The notes: generated by a model from the sequence alone, not told the origin. Shown: positions 21,532-32,344, counted from the stretch's first letter. The stretch is 64,000 nucleotides of DNA from Teratosphaeria epicoccoides (GCA_021401465.1 JADDMT010000026.1:62001-126000), one strand, 5' to 3'. Made by a program: numbers and translations.

Positions 21532-22003
21532 AACGGTGTCGAGCGCATAGGGAATAGCAATCGAATTGTCTTACCACCGAACATTGACTTCATGGTCACC
21601 CAAGAGGCGCGGCATCCACGTTCCCTCGTAATTTGTAGCAGCAATGTCGAGAGGGTTTCTGTACTGCGATAGGCAGCGAGACGCGCTAGTGAAAAGCTGC
21701 AAAGTTAAGCGATGGTTTCTGAAGCTCGGCTCGCTTCATCAGCGCCTCTTAACTGCTTGTACTCATGATTTGCATTTACAGAGCTTGGCCACGATGATGG
21801 AGATTTTTTGTATGCATGGCCTGTATCCTGCGGGTGGGCATATAGCTTTTGCAGAGCCTGTTCGAAGCAGAGCATGACAGAGATGGTGGAAAAGAACTTG
21901 CTGCAATACACCTTCCAGACTTTGGATTCGAAATTGCGATGGACGAGACGAATACTGGGCAGATCATCACGGTCGAACTCTTTCGTGATCTGCCCGAAGA
22001 ATA

Positions 22004-22575
22004 AGGACCTTTAGCACGTCTGCGTAGTAACCTTGCAGACGCACTTCGCAGACGGACTAAGCAGACATTACTCATGTTTGCCACTCTGTGTTTGGTCTAG
22101 TGCTGACACCGCGTTAATATCGCGTTGCAGTCCGACGCGTGTGTTGTAAGACGCGTCTTCTAGTGTCAATACTTTCAGCTTCAGTAGGTGTTTCTTATTA
22201 TTGACTGCACTAACATGGCCAATCGCCTCATGGATGAATTAGAGGATAGCGATGACGAGCTCGCTGCATGCTGCATATACCTAGCTTCTGCTTAGTCGCT
22301 ACCAGATGTGCCACTGTCGCCGTCGCAAACACCGGCTAAAACCGCTAAAATACGACCCTACCCCCTTCACGCTTAACAAGTGGCATGTCGATTCCTACTG
22401 CCACAAGGTGAAGTCGGTCATTGCTTGTGTATTTGCGCAAATGAAAGAGATGAGGTTGAATACCATTCACTTACTCAGCAGCGCTAGGCCTATTTGAGCG
22501 TGTGCAAGGCCTTGCAGACGGTCTGCAAGGCCTTGCACACGCACAGACCGCCCGCACGGACGTGCTAAAGGTCCT
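22004..22575. mobile_element. 572-bp MITE with 17-bp terminal inverted repeats and TA target duplication
   Basis: The left end AGGACCTTTAGCACGTC (22004-22020) is the exact reverse complement of the right end (22559-22575). TA lies immediately outside each end (22002-22003 and 22576-22577), as expected for Tc1/mariner-type insertion. Subterminal GCAGACG words repeat at the left end (three within 50 bp), and GTCTGC/GCAGAC words occur in a 45-bp palindrome at the right end; these may be transposase binding sites. No transposase is encoded; a 26-codon frame at 22214 (MANRLMDELEDSDDELAA) may be a scrap of a parent element. Non-autonomous element; family assignment is inferred. Confidence 0.8.
22498..22542. 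repeat. 45-bp perfect palindrome at the right end of the MITE
   Basis: Two exact 22-bp arms flank a single central G at 22520. Each arm contains its own 12-bp palindrome GCAAGGCCTTGC, so the site is also a direct repeat of palindromes. It would form a near loop-less hairpin. Confidence 0.9.
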
Positions 22576-23012
22576 TAATACCGGTGACAGATCAAGGACA
22601 GCGGGGCGCTCGTTAGAGTTTGTTGTATTTTCGCTTGTCATGTCTGTGGAACTGCTTGGAGCTGGTGGCGATGTAGATACATCCAAGACATGGCAAGTGC
22701 AAGAATGGGTCCGTTTCACACGCCGGCAACCGCGCATTTTCGCAAGCAAATCGCTGCACCTATCTACGTTCGTAAGCTTTCACGTTCATGGTAGATGTGC
22801 GCTTCAAGTATTCGCACCGGCGGAGAGCTCTAGCCTCACCGAGAACATTGTAGACTTGATACCAGCACATGACGGCACAATGCCTTGCGTGGGCTCAGTC
22901 TGGACTTCGGTAATATTCTATTGACCAAGCGGAAGCGGAGCAATGCTGTTCCATCGCTCGCTGGTATTGACAGATGGACTTCAGTGCTTGTGCCGGCTGG
23001 GTCGAACCAGTC
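22576..23012. other. Intergenic between MITE and Nop6-like gene
   Basis: 437 bp containing the 3' flank of the minus-strand Nop6-like gene. No gene called. Confidence 0.35.
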
Positions 23013-23924
23013 TCAGGCTTGCATTCTAGCCAAGCGAGTGGGATGCATGCCGGCTATATCGCCACCGCCACTCTCAGCTTTCGCTCCGGCCTCCGCATCC
23101 TCCCTTTTCGTCAACTCGGCCCCGCCTGGAGCACCCTTCCTCTTCTCGGCCTTCAGCTTCTCCTTCTTCTCCAACTCCGCCCGTCTCTGCCTCTGCTCCT
23201 CCAGCCTGACATTCTTGGCCTTGATCTTCTCCATACGCCCCTCGGTCTTCCCGCCACCACCAGCAGTCAACTCCACATTGATTTTCCTCGGGCCTTTCGA
23301 CTTTTTGCCCTTGCCACTTTGCTGCCTGCTGTTGTTCTTTCCATCCTCATACGTCGCAGGGTCGAATTCTGAGTGATGGTACAGCTTCAAGCAAGTCTTC
23401 ATCCGGTCATAGCCGTCAAACTCCAGAAATGCGAAGCCTTTGCTTTTCCTGGTCTTGGGGTCCGTGCGATGTCTCATTGCTGCTGGCGCGATCTTTGCGA
23501 AATGGGCAGCAAGCGATGCGTCTGTGGTGTTGTAAGGTAGATTGCCGACAAAGACTATGAAGCGATCCTTCTTCTTCGCGTCCCTTGGTGCTGCTCCATC
23601 CACTCCTTCTATTTTCGGCTCCTTGGTGTTCTTCTTGCGCTTCTTCGTTTTCGATGCCGCAGCTTTGGTATCATTATCGGCTGTCTCAGTCCGCTCCGTC
23701 TCTACATCGCTCTGCTTGCGCTCTCTCGATTTCGACTTCTCCGGTGCCGATGCAGGCTCCTTCGCATCTCCAATGTCCGGCGGTAACGAATCCTTCTGTA
23801 AGTCCGCCTTCTCCTCCTCTGCGTCTACCGTCTCCGCATACTTCCTCTTCTTGCCCTTCTTATGTCGCTCTGCATCTCGCAGTACCTTCTTGTCCTTGCG
23901 ACTTACCTGCTCCTCTTGCGACAT
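23013..23924 (-). CDS. Nop6-like nucleolar RRM protein
   Basis: Expected to act in the nucleolus in early assembly of the 40S ribosomal subunit. The 303-aa intronless ORF has Lys/Glu-rich basic-acidic tails and one RRM at about residues 120-195: RNP2-like RFIVFVGNLPYNTT and RNP1 KSKGFAFLEF. After the RRM come a Gly-rich linker, a helix of alternating Arg/Glu (EKIKAKNVRLEEQRQRRAEL) and the C-terminal HPTRLARMQA, features I associate with fungal Nop6. The start ATG 23924 is the only good one. A consensus donor GTAAGT occurs at codons 7-8 but has no suitable acceptor, so I keep the exon continuous. Confidence 0.8.
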   Translation of the reverse strand: MSQEEQVSRKDKKVLRDAERHKKGKKRKYAETVDAEEEKADLQKDSLPPDIGDAKEPASAPEKSKSRERKQSDVETERTETADNDTKAAASKTKKRKKNTKEPKIEGVDGAAPRDAKKKDRFIVFVGNLPYNTTDASLAAHFAKIAPAAMRHRTDPKTRKSKGFAFLEFDGYDRMKTCLKLYHHSEFDPATYEDGKNNSRQQSGKGKKSKGPRKINVELTAGGGGKTEGRMEKIKAKNVRLEEQRQRRAELEKKEKLKAEKRKGAPGGAELTKREDAEAGAKAESGGGDIAGMHPTRLARMQA

Positions 23925-24273
23925 TTCTGCGGGTGTGGTGAGCGCCGAGCCGACAGATATTCGACTCGGCTAGAAATTCAAGATGCGACATCCTACGCTA
24001 GTCTATTTAGGAAGCTCCTTACAACCCCAGAACCGATACCGATCTTTCATCGATTGTCACCAAATAGAGCAAGCCGCAAGCGCTGCGGACGAGAGCCTCT
24101 CAGCATGGGAGTGCAGCGCAGTGCGACCTCAGCGACCTTCGATCCGTGAGGTCAGCGAGATGGCGCTGTCGAAGCAAAGACAGTAACACCACTTCTCATA
24201 CCTAAGCACCCAGATCCTGCAGCTGGTAGGCGTTTGATACATCTTCGCCCGATTCTGGGACAAAGCCGTCAAG
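23925..24273. other. Divergent promoter: Nop6-like gene and MFS transporter
   Basis: 349 bp between two outward start codons. No specific element recognised. Confidence 0.5.
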
Positions 24274-25915
24274 ATGCCTACGCCGGCAGATCCAATGCGC
24301 TCGACTGGTTCGCAAAGCACGGCAAATGCCACAGAGATCACGCCTTTACTTGGACAGCCAGAAGCAGACCCGGCCGCTACAGCTAAGCAACAGCATGGAC
24401 TCAGGGACTCACCTAAGATCAATAGCCATATCAAGCCGAGTGTTGCCAACCAGCATGGATCCGCGGCGGAATCAACAGAAAAGCCCATGCATGTGCTCCA
24501 AATCCTCATCCTCTGCGTCGTCTCCCTCGCAGATCCAATAAGCTACTTCGCCATCTTCCCCTTTGTGCCCGAAATGGTCCACCGCGTCGGAAACCTCAGA
24601 CAAGAAGATGTCGGATTCTGGACTGGACTAATCGAAAGTCTATTCAGTCTGGTGCAAATGGTGCTTATGATTTTCTATGGCCGGCTTGCAGACCGCCACG
24701 GCCGCAAACCAGTTCTTGTCGCGAGCTTGGCAGGTGTTGCAGTCTTCACGGCATCATTTGGCATGAGTCAGAAGCTTTGGCAGATGGTGTTGTTTCGCTC
24801 TTGCGCCGGGGCTTTTGGTGGGACGGTTGTGACGATCAGGACGATGCTATCGGAAAACAGTACGAAGAGGACTCAGGCGCGGGCTTTTAGTTGGTACATG
24901 TTTGCGCGTAATTTTGGTATCTTCCTCGGACCTCTCATTGGCGGCCCTCTGGCAAATCCGGTTGAGCAGTTTCCGAAGACATTTGGGAACTCAGCATTCT
25001 TCAAACACTATCCTTATGCGCTCTCGACCTGCACAGCTGGAGCGTTCTCCTTGCTGGCCACAGTACTGGCGCTATTTGGACTTCGCGAAACATTGCAGCG
25101 CGATGACATCAGGGCTGGAGCAAACACCGCCAAATCAATGACAACCTGGCAAGTCCTCAAATCCCCTGGTGTAGGCATAGTACTGTACATTTTCGGTCAC
25201 GTATCACTGCTCGGGTTAGCCTACACAGCGATCTTACCAGTATTTCTATACACGAACATCGACAAAGGCGGTTGGAGCTTCAGTGATCAATGGATTGCCA
25301 TCTTCCTCGCGATTGCAGGAGTCAGTCAGGCCGGCTGGATGCTTGTGGCGTTTCCTTATCTGCAGAAGCGCTTTGGCACTGGCAATATCATCAGAGGAGC
25401 TGCTATCTTCTGGCCTGTCTTGTTCGTCAGCTTTCCGATCGGCAATGAGCTCTTACGAAATGGTTTGATGACATCTTTCTGGATCATAACTCCGATCTTT
25501 TTGGTGTTCGGCAGTGGGGTGAGCATGGCTTTTGGTAGGTCCTTGGATTCTAGCAGACTCATCGATTGCTTGATGCTGACCTGGAGTAGCGTGTGTGCAA
25601 CTAGCCATCAACGACATCTCACCATCAAGCACTGTTCTCGCGACTGTGAACGCGTTGTCGCTGACCGTCGGTTCTGCTGTGCGAGCTTTCTCACCAGTAG
25701 TCTTTACATCGCTTTATGCTGTAGGCGTGAGATTGAGGTGGGCAGACGGGCAATTGGTCTGGTTCGTCCTTGTTGCTGTAGCACTTGGGTTAAATGTTGC
25801 CGTGGCTTTCTTGCCCAAGAAAGCGGAGGGAACATATGATAGACCAGTGGAGAACGAGCTGGCGGCTGGTGTGATTGATGAAACTGATCCCGAAGAAGGG
25901 AGCACGACTCGATGA
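24274..25915 (+). CDS. MFS transporter (DHA1-like, ZIFL/YCR023C type)
   Basis: Exons 24274-25534 and 25590-25915 join across a 55-nt intron (GTAGGT...GCTGACC...GAGTAG), giving 528 aa and the continuous TM10-11 region SGVSMAF-ACVQLAINDISP. The N-terminal 70 residues are cytoplasmic. Membrane part: TM1 begins MHVLQILILCVVSLADPISY; the A-motif is FYGRLADRHGRKPVL; the C-motif region in TM5 is FGIFLGPLIGGPLA. The D-x-x-x-Y pattern after TM1 and the A-motif are like plant ZIFL and yeast vacuolar YCR023C-type carriers, so vacuolar or plasma membrane export of small solutes is likely; the substrate is not readable. The C-terminal tail is acidic (DETDPEEGS). Confidence 0.88.
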
Positions 25916-26272
25916 AGACATCATTTCGAAATCATCTACAACAGTGTGCCTAGATGTAGGCCTTTCACATTGCACGTGCTTGGCGCGGGTCAAGGTATCC
26001 CCGTTTGCCGCTTGATCAAGGAATGCGCTATCAAACCATATTTCGAATCTCACACGCCAGCATGACTGTGCATCATTGTCAAGTCATGCTAGCCAGTGAC
26101 CAGCTCACGCTTTCTCGCTGGGGGCGGCTTACAGACGCTTCTTCGTCGGGGCGACAGAGCTTCGGCCAAGCTGCCGGGGTTTCCCGGCGGGACTGTGCAG
26201 TCGCGCTTGCAGCTAGGGCGGTGTGCTCAAAAACATCCTGGTCAAGTAAACAGCAAGAAGCTTTCCTATCAC
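25916..26272. other. Promoter/5' leader of coiled-coil protein gene
   Basis: 357 bp. The frame of the next gene is open upstream to a GTG at 26096, but there is no ATG before 26273, so this part is taken as leader. Confidence 0.4.
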
Positions 26273-28096
26273 ATGTCGTTTCTCAACCCCTCCCTCCCTC
26301 CGATTGCACGTTCTCCTGTTACTTATCTCGCTGCGGCGGCTGTTCTAGGTGTTACGACTTACCACTTCCGACGCAAAATGGGAGGCGTCTGGTCGAGTAC
26401 AGCTGGGGCCGAGCATATCAAAGCTACCGAAAAGAGATTGTCGGAAGCCGAGAAGGAGTTGAAGAAGCTCCGCGAAGAGCAATCACAATCCTCTACCGAG
26501 GCCGACCATCTTCGACAGCAGATTAAGAAGCTCGAGTCACAGGAGAAGGAAGTCGATGGCGAGCTGCAGAAGCTCAAGCTCGAGCTAGCGAGCAAGGAGG
26601 ACGAAGTCATCAAGCACAAAAAGGCCGCCGAAGAGCTGAATGCACAACGTGACAACATCAAGAACGAGCTAGTTGCAGTGCAAAGAGTCGTCGACCTAAG
26701 GACAGGCGAGCGTGATGATGCTGAGACTCTGCTCATCAAGCTCCAAGCCCAGCTCAAGAAGCTTCAGGACGAACGCGAATCGGCATCGGCTGAGGCGCAG
26801 GCAACATTTGCGGCCAAAGAGAAGGAGGTAATGGAGCTCAGGCAGCAACTTGAAGCTGCTGGCGTGACGAGTCAGAAAGACATTGAGACGGCCAAGCAAG
26901 AGGGTCTTCACCTTGCGGAAAAAGTCAAGGCGCTAGAGAAGGTCAATGGAGAGTTAAGTGATGAGGTTGAGAAGACCAAGCTCGACCATCAAGAGCAACT
27001 CGCGACTGTCAAAGCGACTTCTGCCGAGCTCGTTGCCGCGCTCGAGAAAGAGCTTGACCAAGGCAAGGCTCAGTCGCGACAGCTTACTGCGACAATTGGC
27101 GAGCTTGAAGCAGCACTGAAGTCAGCGCAGAGAGATGCGACAGCGAAGGATGAACAGCTTACTGACGCCAAGTCTGAGTCGACGGCGCTCAGCAGCAAGC
27201 TTGCAGAGGTGGAGAAGGGTCATGCATCGGCCAGGGATGAAGTAGATGCTGTGAAGAAGAGCGGGAAGGAGCTTGCGAACAAGGTCACAGATCTGGAGCA
27301 GAACAACAGCAAGCTAAGTGAGGAGCTCGCTGCCGCCAATTCTCGATTTGAGCAGCAAATCTCGAAGGTCACGGCCGATGTCGAGGCTGCAGTCAAGTCG
27401 AAGGCGGACGCGGAGTCGGCAGTTAAGGCAAAGGAGGAGCAAGTGAAGAGCACCCAGATCAAGCTGGCTGAGCTTGAGAAGAAAAATGCGGACTTCGAGA
27501 AGGTACAGCACACTCTTAGTGAGGAGCTAGCCGCCACAAAGACCAAAGCCGGCGATGACCTCAAAGCCGCCAAGCAGAATGCCGTTGAACAGCTGCAGAA
27601 AGCACAAAGCGAGGCACAAGACCTGAAGGCCAAGGTCGAGCAGCTCATGAAGGCTCAGGAAGCCGCAAAGGCAGACGTAGCCGCGGCTCAGAAGGCGGGC
27701 GCTGCTGATTTTGAAGCTGCAAAGAAGAAGTGTACAGAGCTTGAGGAGAGCAGAGACGCTGCTACCGCTGAGGCTCAGAAGACCAAGGCTCAAATGGCGA
27801 ATCTGCAATCTAAGGTCGATTCCCTGTCAAAAGAGGTAGAGTCTGCCAACACGTCAAAGGCAGATTTGGAGAAGAGCAAGACGTGGGCCAATCTTCTGCA
27901 GGATAAAATCAATATGCTCACAGCTGAGCTTGAGGCAGCAAAGAAGAATGCTGCGGCGATTGCTGCTGCACAGAAGGTCAATATCGAGCCCAAGGCTGAG
28001 ACTATCGAGGTCGCCAGCAATGGCGTCGGAGAAAATGGAGGCAATGATGTCAACGAAGCTGAGTTGGAGACGGAGGCCGCGGTTAAGGCTGCTTAG
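26273..28096 (+). CDS. Membrane-anchored long coiled-coil protein
   Basis: ATG 26273 is the first ATG in an open frame; the product is 607 aa. Residues 15-32 (PVTYLAAAAVLGVTTYHF) form one membrane anchor followed by basic RRK. From about residue 48 to 575 the chain is almost uninterrupted heptad coiled coil, rich in Lys, Glu, Ala and Gln, with repeats of KxxELE and AKxxE type. The C-terminal 30 residues are acidic. This is the build of an organelle-surface tether or of a mitochondrial inner-membrane protein such as those with one N-terminal anchor; the sequence does not decide between them. No enzyme domain is present. The near-repetitive coding sequence also leaves long antisense frames, which are artefacts. 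Confidence 0.75.
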   Translation: MSFLNPSLPPIARSPVTYLAAAAVLGVTTYHFRRKMGGVWSSTAGAEHIKATEKRLSEAEKELKKLREEQSQSSTEADHLRQQIKKLESQEKEVDGELQKLKLELASKEDEVIKHKKAAEELNAQRDNIKNELVAVQRVVDLRTGERDDAETLLIKLQAQLKKLQDERESASAEAQATFAAKEKEVMELRQQLEAAGVTSQKDIETAKQEGLHLAEKVKALEKVNGELSDEVEKTKLDHQEQLATVKATSAELVAALEKELDQGKAQSRQLTATIGELEAALKSAQRDATAKDEQLTDAKSESTALSSKLAEVEKGHASARDEVDAVKKSGKELANKVTDLEQNNSKLSEELAAANSRFEQQISKVTADVEAAVKSKADAESAVKAKEEQVKSTQIKLAELEKKNADFEKVQHTLSEELAATKTKAGDDLKAAKQNAVEQLQKAQSEAQDLKAKVEQLMKAQEAAKADVAAAQKAGAADFEAAKKKCTELEESRDAATAEAQKTKAQMANLQSKVDSLSKEVESANTSKADLEKSKTWANLLQDKINMLTAELEAAKKNAAAIAAAQKVNIEPKAETIEVASNGVGENGGNDVNEAELETEAAVKAA

Positions 28097-29335
28097 GTGG
28101 TATCTGATCTGCGCAGATGTGTGCATTGGATTGAAGATGCTGTCGACACCAACAAAAGAGCTGCGGGTATGGTGGTGGAGGATGATTGCGCCTAGTATGA
28201 AGAGCTATACAAGAGCTATGTGAGTGTGGATCGTTTCTCGTAGATGCTACTGCAGAGGATACCCTTGCCGCGTGTGTGCAGTACCTGGAACTGCACGCAT
28301 AATGTGTTTATATTGTCTGCTTAGCATCGGCGTTCAATAGGAGATCATCACTTTCCTGAGCCCCACAAGACGCTATCCGGGCAGACGAGACAATATAGAT
28401 ACTGTGCTCTGCCCAGTGGTAGTCATGACCAAACCCATACGGCAACAATGGTAGAAAGAGAAAGACAAGCAGACGATTTCGCGCAAGTATCTGCATCCCG
28501 CTGATCGACACTCTGTGACGTGCTTTGACGCTGCGGACACCACTCGCCGTATGAAGAACAAACCATGGTAGCATCATTGGTCTGTGCCGTCCAAGGAGGA
28601 ACATGGATCACCGGTACTCTTGGACAGATGCGCCCTGCAATTCTTTGTCGAAATACAGGAAACGCTCACACATTCGACTGGGGCCATCCCCGCATGGACG
28701 AGTGCTTGATTGGCTTCGTGGATGCAGAGGATGCGACCGATGGTCGTGAGGTGTCTCGTGATGATTCGCCGGGCTTTCCACGCAATCAGTGTGCTTGTGA
28801 TGGTGCGCAGAGGATTTGCGTCTTGCTTGATTTCTATAGAGTAGAAGTGGAGCAGCGACGAGGTCAGCTCGTCAGCCGTTTCAGAAGGCGGGTCTTGGGC
28901 ATTGGGTACGAATTAGTTCCAAAAGCCTGGGGAGCAGCCCTATTGCCAAACCGCTTGCGTATCGCTGCATTGGCAAGCCGTGTGTCGTTTCCAAATTCCA
29001 ACAGAACTCGGCACTTTGAGAGTGCACGGTGCGCAGCAATTCCTCCCCATTATCCCGTCCGGCACATATGTACAATGCCTAGTTGTTATTAGTCCACCGA
29101 GATTTTTCTCATCGTTGCAAACCTAGAATTATTTTGAGGCTTATTAGAGGCGGCAGCGTCCGCTCTCGCTGCATGCAGTCTGGCACACACACTTCGCAGG
29201 TTGCCGCTGTTGTTCTACTCTCCCCCCCACCCACCGCACACACCTCCACCTCCACCTCCGCCTCCGCAGCATCCGCTGGACGCCCGCCGTGCCCTGTTTC
29301 GGAAGGAGCAGTGTGCGAGCGGGAATCATTGATTC
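28097..29335. other. 1.2-kb intergenic region with CTCCAC microsatellite
   Basis: Contains a 175-codon plus frame at 28565-29092 with no recognisable motif and biased composition; I do not call it. A (CTCCAC)n-type tract lies at about 29245-29272 close to the start of the AcrB-like gene, probably in its 5' leader. Confidence 0.4.
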
Positions 29336-32300
29336 ATGCCACCTCGGCAAAAGCACAAACACGCGAGCGCGAACCGAAGCACCGAGGGCAATCTAGCCGC
29401 ACCGGGGAAGACGGTCACCAGGAAGGGGAGTGACGGCCAGCAGCACGGCGGCAACAGTCAGCTCAATGGGAAGGCATCGCATGTCGCTGCTGCCTCGCCT
29501 CCCGTCCCGGCCCTGCCAGCGACGGGTCTGCATTCTGGCTTGAGGTTTTCAAGAGACGACGCATTAGGATCTTTGGCGCTGAATGCTAGGGATCATCACG
29601 GTCATGGATCTGCATTGGAGGGATTGGAGAGGGACAGGACTGCCTCGGAGGCTTCTGTTGACGAGGCTTTGCCGGGCGTAGACATGGCGGACAGCCTTAA
29701 CGATGCGGCGTCACCACTCAACGACACGCCGCCGACATGCTCCAAACGCCATCTCCCGCGGAGTGGGTCTACACTGTCCACTGTGGCTACTATCCTGAGC
29801 TATTGCCCTCTGCGCGACGCCATCTCGATCCTGATCCTTCTCTTGTCCCTCCCGCCAACGCTGGTCCTGGTCATTCAAACGCTGTTCACCTCTTTGACAT
29901 TCGTCCCGCCAACCGCCGGCATCTCGACCTTACCCAATCTCAAGGAGCTTTTCAATACTTCGCATGTGGCATACCCTGCATTGGCCACCATACTGATTAT
30001 TGACCTGATCTGTTGGGCGTGCTGGCTCCCGCTCTGGAAGCCCGTTCAAAGCGTCTTCTTAGACCTCTCGCAGGTTGTCATCGCCATTTCTCTGAGTGGC
30101 GCAGCTGCGACTATCGGCGGCCCTTCGCACAGCATAATATCTTGCACTCTGATAGTATGCGCAATGCACGTGCTTCGGTACAAAGCAATTCATCTGACGG
30201 CGCTCGACTACCTGCGCTCTGTGCTGCACAGTTTGGACATTGGCATAAAGCTTGATGCTCCTCCTTTTGCAGCGTCTTTCCTTTCGCCATCACCCGTGGA
30301 GCGTGGGTGGTTTCACACAGTTCTTCGCACTATCCTTGGAATACACATAGTTTCGCAGGGTGTCACGACATGCATCCGCCGCTCTCTGGTCAAGGCCAAC
30401 GAAAGGGACCAAAGCATACCCGCAATCATCAAGACTGACACTGAGGCCGCTGCTGGAGCGGAACCGGCTGCGAGATTGGCCAACGGAGCACCTGAAGGCT
30501 CTCCACAACCATTTGCGGCGTCCAGTTCAGATGGTCGTCCGCCTGGACAGCCGCCCTCTCAACGCGACGGCAAATCTCGTGAGTCAAGCAGCAAAAAAAA
30601 GAAAAAGCAGGCCAATCAGGTCAGAAGCCAGCAACCGCTTTGGGCAGCTATAGCCAGTACCAAAGTCACTTTCGTTAAGGAAATGGAACAGAGAGATGCC
30701 GCGGATGATATGCGTGAGGCGTCCGCGATGGACACAAACAACAAGCCAGCTTTTGCAGACACTATTTCATCATTAACCAATCGTATTTGGATTTTGGAGG
30801 TCCGCGACACTGAGGTCTTCTTCAGTGTCGACCTGTCGCCGGAGGCTGCAGTGGGGGTTTGCAGTGATGTGCAGGAAGGTGTAAGAGCGAGTGCGGCGAT
30901 TGACAAGTCTAAGCCGTTCTATGTTCGGGTCAATGGTGCAGCTTGGAGTTCGACGCGGATCATGTCGAGCGCCACTGGTGATGAAGCGGATGGCAGACCC
31001 CGTTTTGACGGCGAGATCTTCGGACTGGCGCCGCTGAGCAGCTATCATTGCGAGATTGTCGGCACCAACAGCAGCGCCGTCCTTTGCTCCATCAGCTTGA
31101 TAACACAAGCTGCGTCGAGCAACGAGCAGGCCGCTTCTGTGCCTACCCAGCCTCAACACTCTGCGTTACGTCCATCGTCGCCGATAACGACGCTCAAGCA
31201 GTCAATCCAATCGGCTGAAGCCAAGTTGAATGAGACCCGGAACAGGACTCGGAAGATCAAGAAAGACCAGAGAGGTATACATTCCGACATTCGCAAGGAG
31301 ATCAATTCACTGAGGAGTAAGTTGGAGACGTCGGGTGGGCTGGATGATAAGCAGGAACGGAGGCTTGTACAGATCAACCAGCACAAGATGCAGGCAGAGG
31401 AGGCTACTGCGGAGCTGAAAGCGCAGATTGAGGCATTCGGCGACATTCCCGCGAACGATGTAACTGAGGCAGAGGCAAAGAGACGTGCTTGGCAGGCAGC
31501 AGCCGACCAGAAGCGCGCAGCAGAAAAGGATCTGGAGAACGCCAAGGTTGAGATTGATCGTGAGCTCACCGCGCTGAAGAATGAGATCTCCGCTGCCGAG
31601 TCTAAGCGCGAGAAACTTGTCGCTCGACGAGATCAGCGATCCAAGGAGCTGGAGAACCTTCTGAGCAAGCAGCATGCTGATATGACGGCCAAGCAGAAGC
31701 GAGATTATGAACGAGCGCAGCTTCTCCAGACCAGGGAGCAGGAACAGAGTCAGCTTCGTTTCCATATCGACAGCATGATCGCCGAGACCACAGGGTACGA
31801 AGCCAAATCCGGCGAGCTCTTCCAGCAACTTGCGGCTCTGCAGAACTGGGGCACGGCTCCGCCTCCCTACCCTGGTCACTCCTCGCCGCCAACTCCTGAA
31901 AGTGGTCTCACCAACGCAAATGGAATGCTCTCTGCTCAGGCAAACGGATTCAGTCCGATGGGCCCACAGCCCTTGACGTCGCCATTCCAGACCAATACGC
32001 AGCCTGTAAACCCTTACGCTCCTCGCGGCCGCAGCTCATCGATGCTTAGTCAATACTCTGGTTTCACCGACGACGGCGAGCAGCTTTACTCGTACCCCAT
32101 CCAGCAGTACATCTGGCATATGCAGGCTCCCGTGGGCTCTGGCGCAGCCCTGCTCGAAGATCGGAAGGAGAGCGAGAGTGGTGGATCTGGGTCTTTGACG
32201 AATGGAAGCACTGGGTCGAATAGCCCTCGTCCGGATGCCAAGCCTTTCGTCCCGGCGGGCAACAAGGTCATTGGTCCCATTGGGCCTCCGAGTAAGGCGA

Positions 32301-32344
32301 TAAAATCACCTCAGAGTCCCGGTGCGATTGGTAGTGGTAGATAG
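29336..32344 (+). CDS. acrB: AcrB-like ubiquitination-network membrane protein
   Basis: Intronless 1002-aa ORF whose architecture matches Aspergillus nidulans AcrB, a protein implicated in the ubiquitination network and acriflavine resistance. Order: disordered N-terminus starting MPPRQKHKHASANRS; three or four membrane segments between about residues 160 and 285 (SILILLLSLPPTLVLVIQTL, ALATILIIDLICWACWL, LSQVVIAISLSGAAATIGG, then IISCTLIVCAMHVL); a Lys run (SSKKKKKQ) near 420; a fibronectin-like beta region near 480-590 (IWILEVRDTEVFF, PLSSYHCEIVGTNSS); a coiled coil from about 620 to 840; and a Pro/Ser/Gly-rich tail. Assignment rests on the start motif and domain order as I remember them. 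Confidence 0.75.
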   Translation: MPPRQKHKHASANRSTEGNLAAPGKTVTRKGSDGQQHGGNSQLNGKASHVAAASPPVPALPATGLHSGLRFSRDDALGSLALNARDHHGHGSALEGLERDRTASEASVDEALPGVDMADSLNDAASPLNDTPPTCSKRHLPRSGSTLSTVATILSYCPLRDAISILILLLSLPPTLVLVIQTLFTSLTFVPPTAGISTLPNLKELFNTSHVAYPALATILIIDLICWACWLPLWKPVQSVFLDLSQVVIAISLSGAAATIGGPSHSIISCTLIVCAMHVLRYKAIHLTALDYLRSVLHSLDIGIKLDAPPFAASFLSPSPVERGWFHTVLRTILGIHIVSQGVTTCIRRSLVKANERDQSIPAIIKTDTEAAAGAEPAARLANGAPEGSPQPFAASSSDGRPPGQPPSQRDGKSRESSSKKKKKQANQVRSQQPLWAAIASTKVTFVKEMEQRDAADDMREASAMDTNNKPAFADTISSLTNRIWILEVRDTEVFFSVDLSPEAAVGVCSDVQEGVRASAAIDKSKPFYVRVNGAAWSSTRIMSSATGDEADGRPRFDGEIFGLAPLSSYHCEIVGTNSSAVLCSISLITQAASSNEQAASVPTQPQHSALRPSSPITTLKQSIQSAEAKLNETRNRTRKIKKDQRGIHSDIRKEINSLRSKLETSGGLDDKQERRLVQINQHKMQAEEATAELKAQIEAFGDIPANDVTEAEAKRRAWQAAADQKRAAEKDLENAKVEIDRELTALKNEISAAESKREKLVARRDQRSKELENLLSKQHADMTAKQKRDYERAQLLQTREQEQSQLRFHIDSMIAETTGYEAKSGELFQQLAALQNWGTAPPPYPGHSSPPTPESGLTNANGMLSAQANGFSPMGPQPLTSPFQTNTQPVNPYAPRGRSSSMLSQYSGFTDDGEQLYSYPIQQYIWHMQAPVGSGAALLEDRKESESGGSGSLTNGSTGSNSPRPDAKPFVPAGNKVIGPIGPPSKAIKSPQSPGAIGSGR

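Noticed and set aside
22502..22924. 140-codon ORF starting in the MITE palindrome
   Set aside because: Non-ATG start inside a palindrome, composition unlike protein, no motif.
22981..23010. T-arm-like CTGGTTCGACCCAG on the minus strand
   Set aside because: No acceptor, D or anticodon arm around it, so not a tRNA.
23900..23910. Consensus donor GTAAGT near the start of the Nop6-like gene
   Set aside because: No acceptor within a plausible distance keeps the frame, and the coding sequence continues normally.
27220..27648. Ser/Cys-rich antisense ORFs inside the coiled-coil gene
   Set aside because: Reverse shadow of the repetitive Glu/Lys/Ala codons on the plus strand.
28565..29092. 175-codon plus-strand ORF
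   Set aside because: No domain, no signal peptide, Arg/Cys-biased composition; not supported as a gene.
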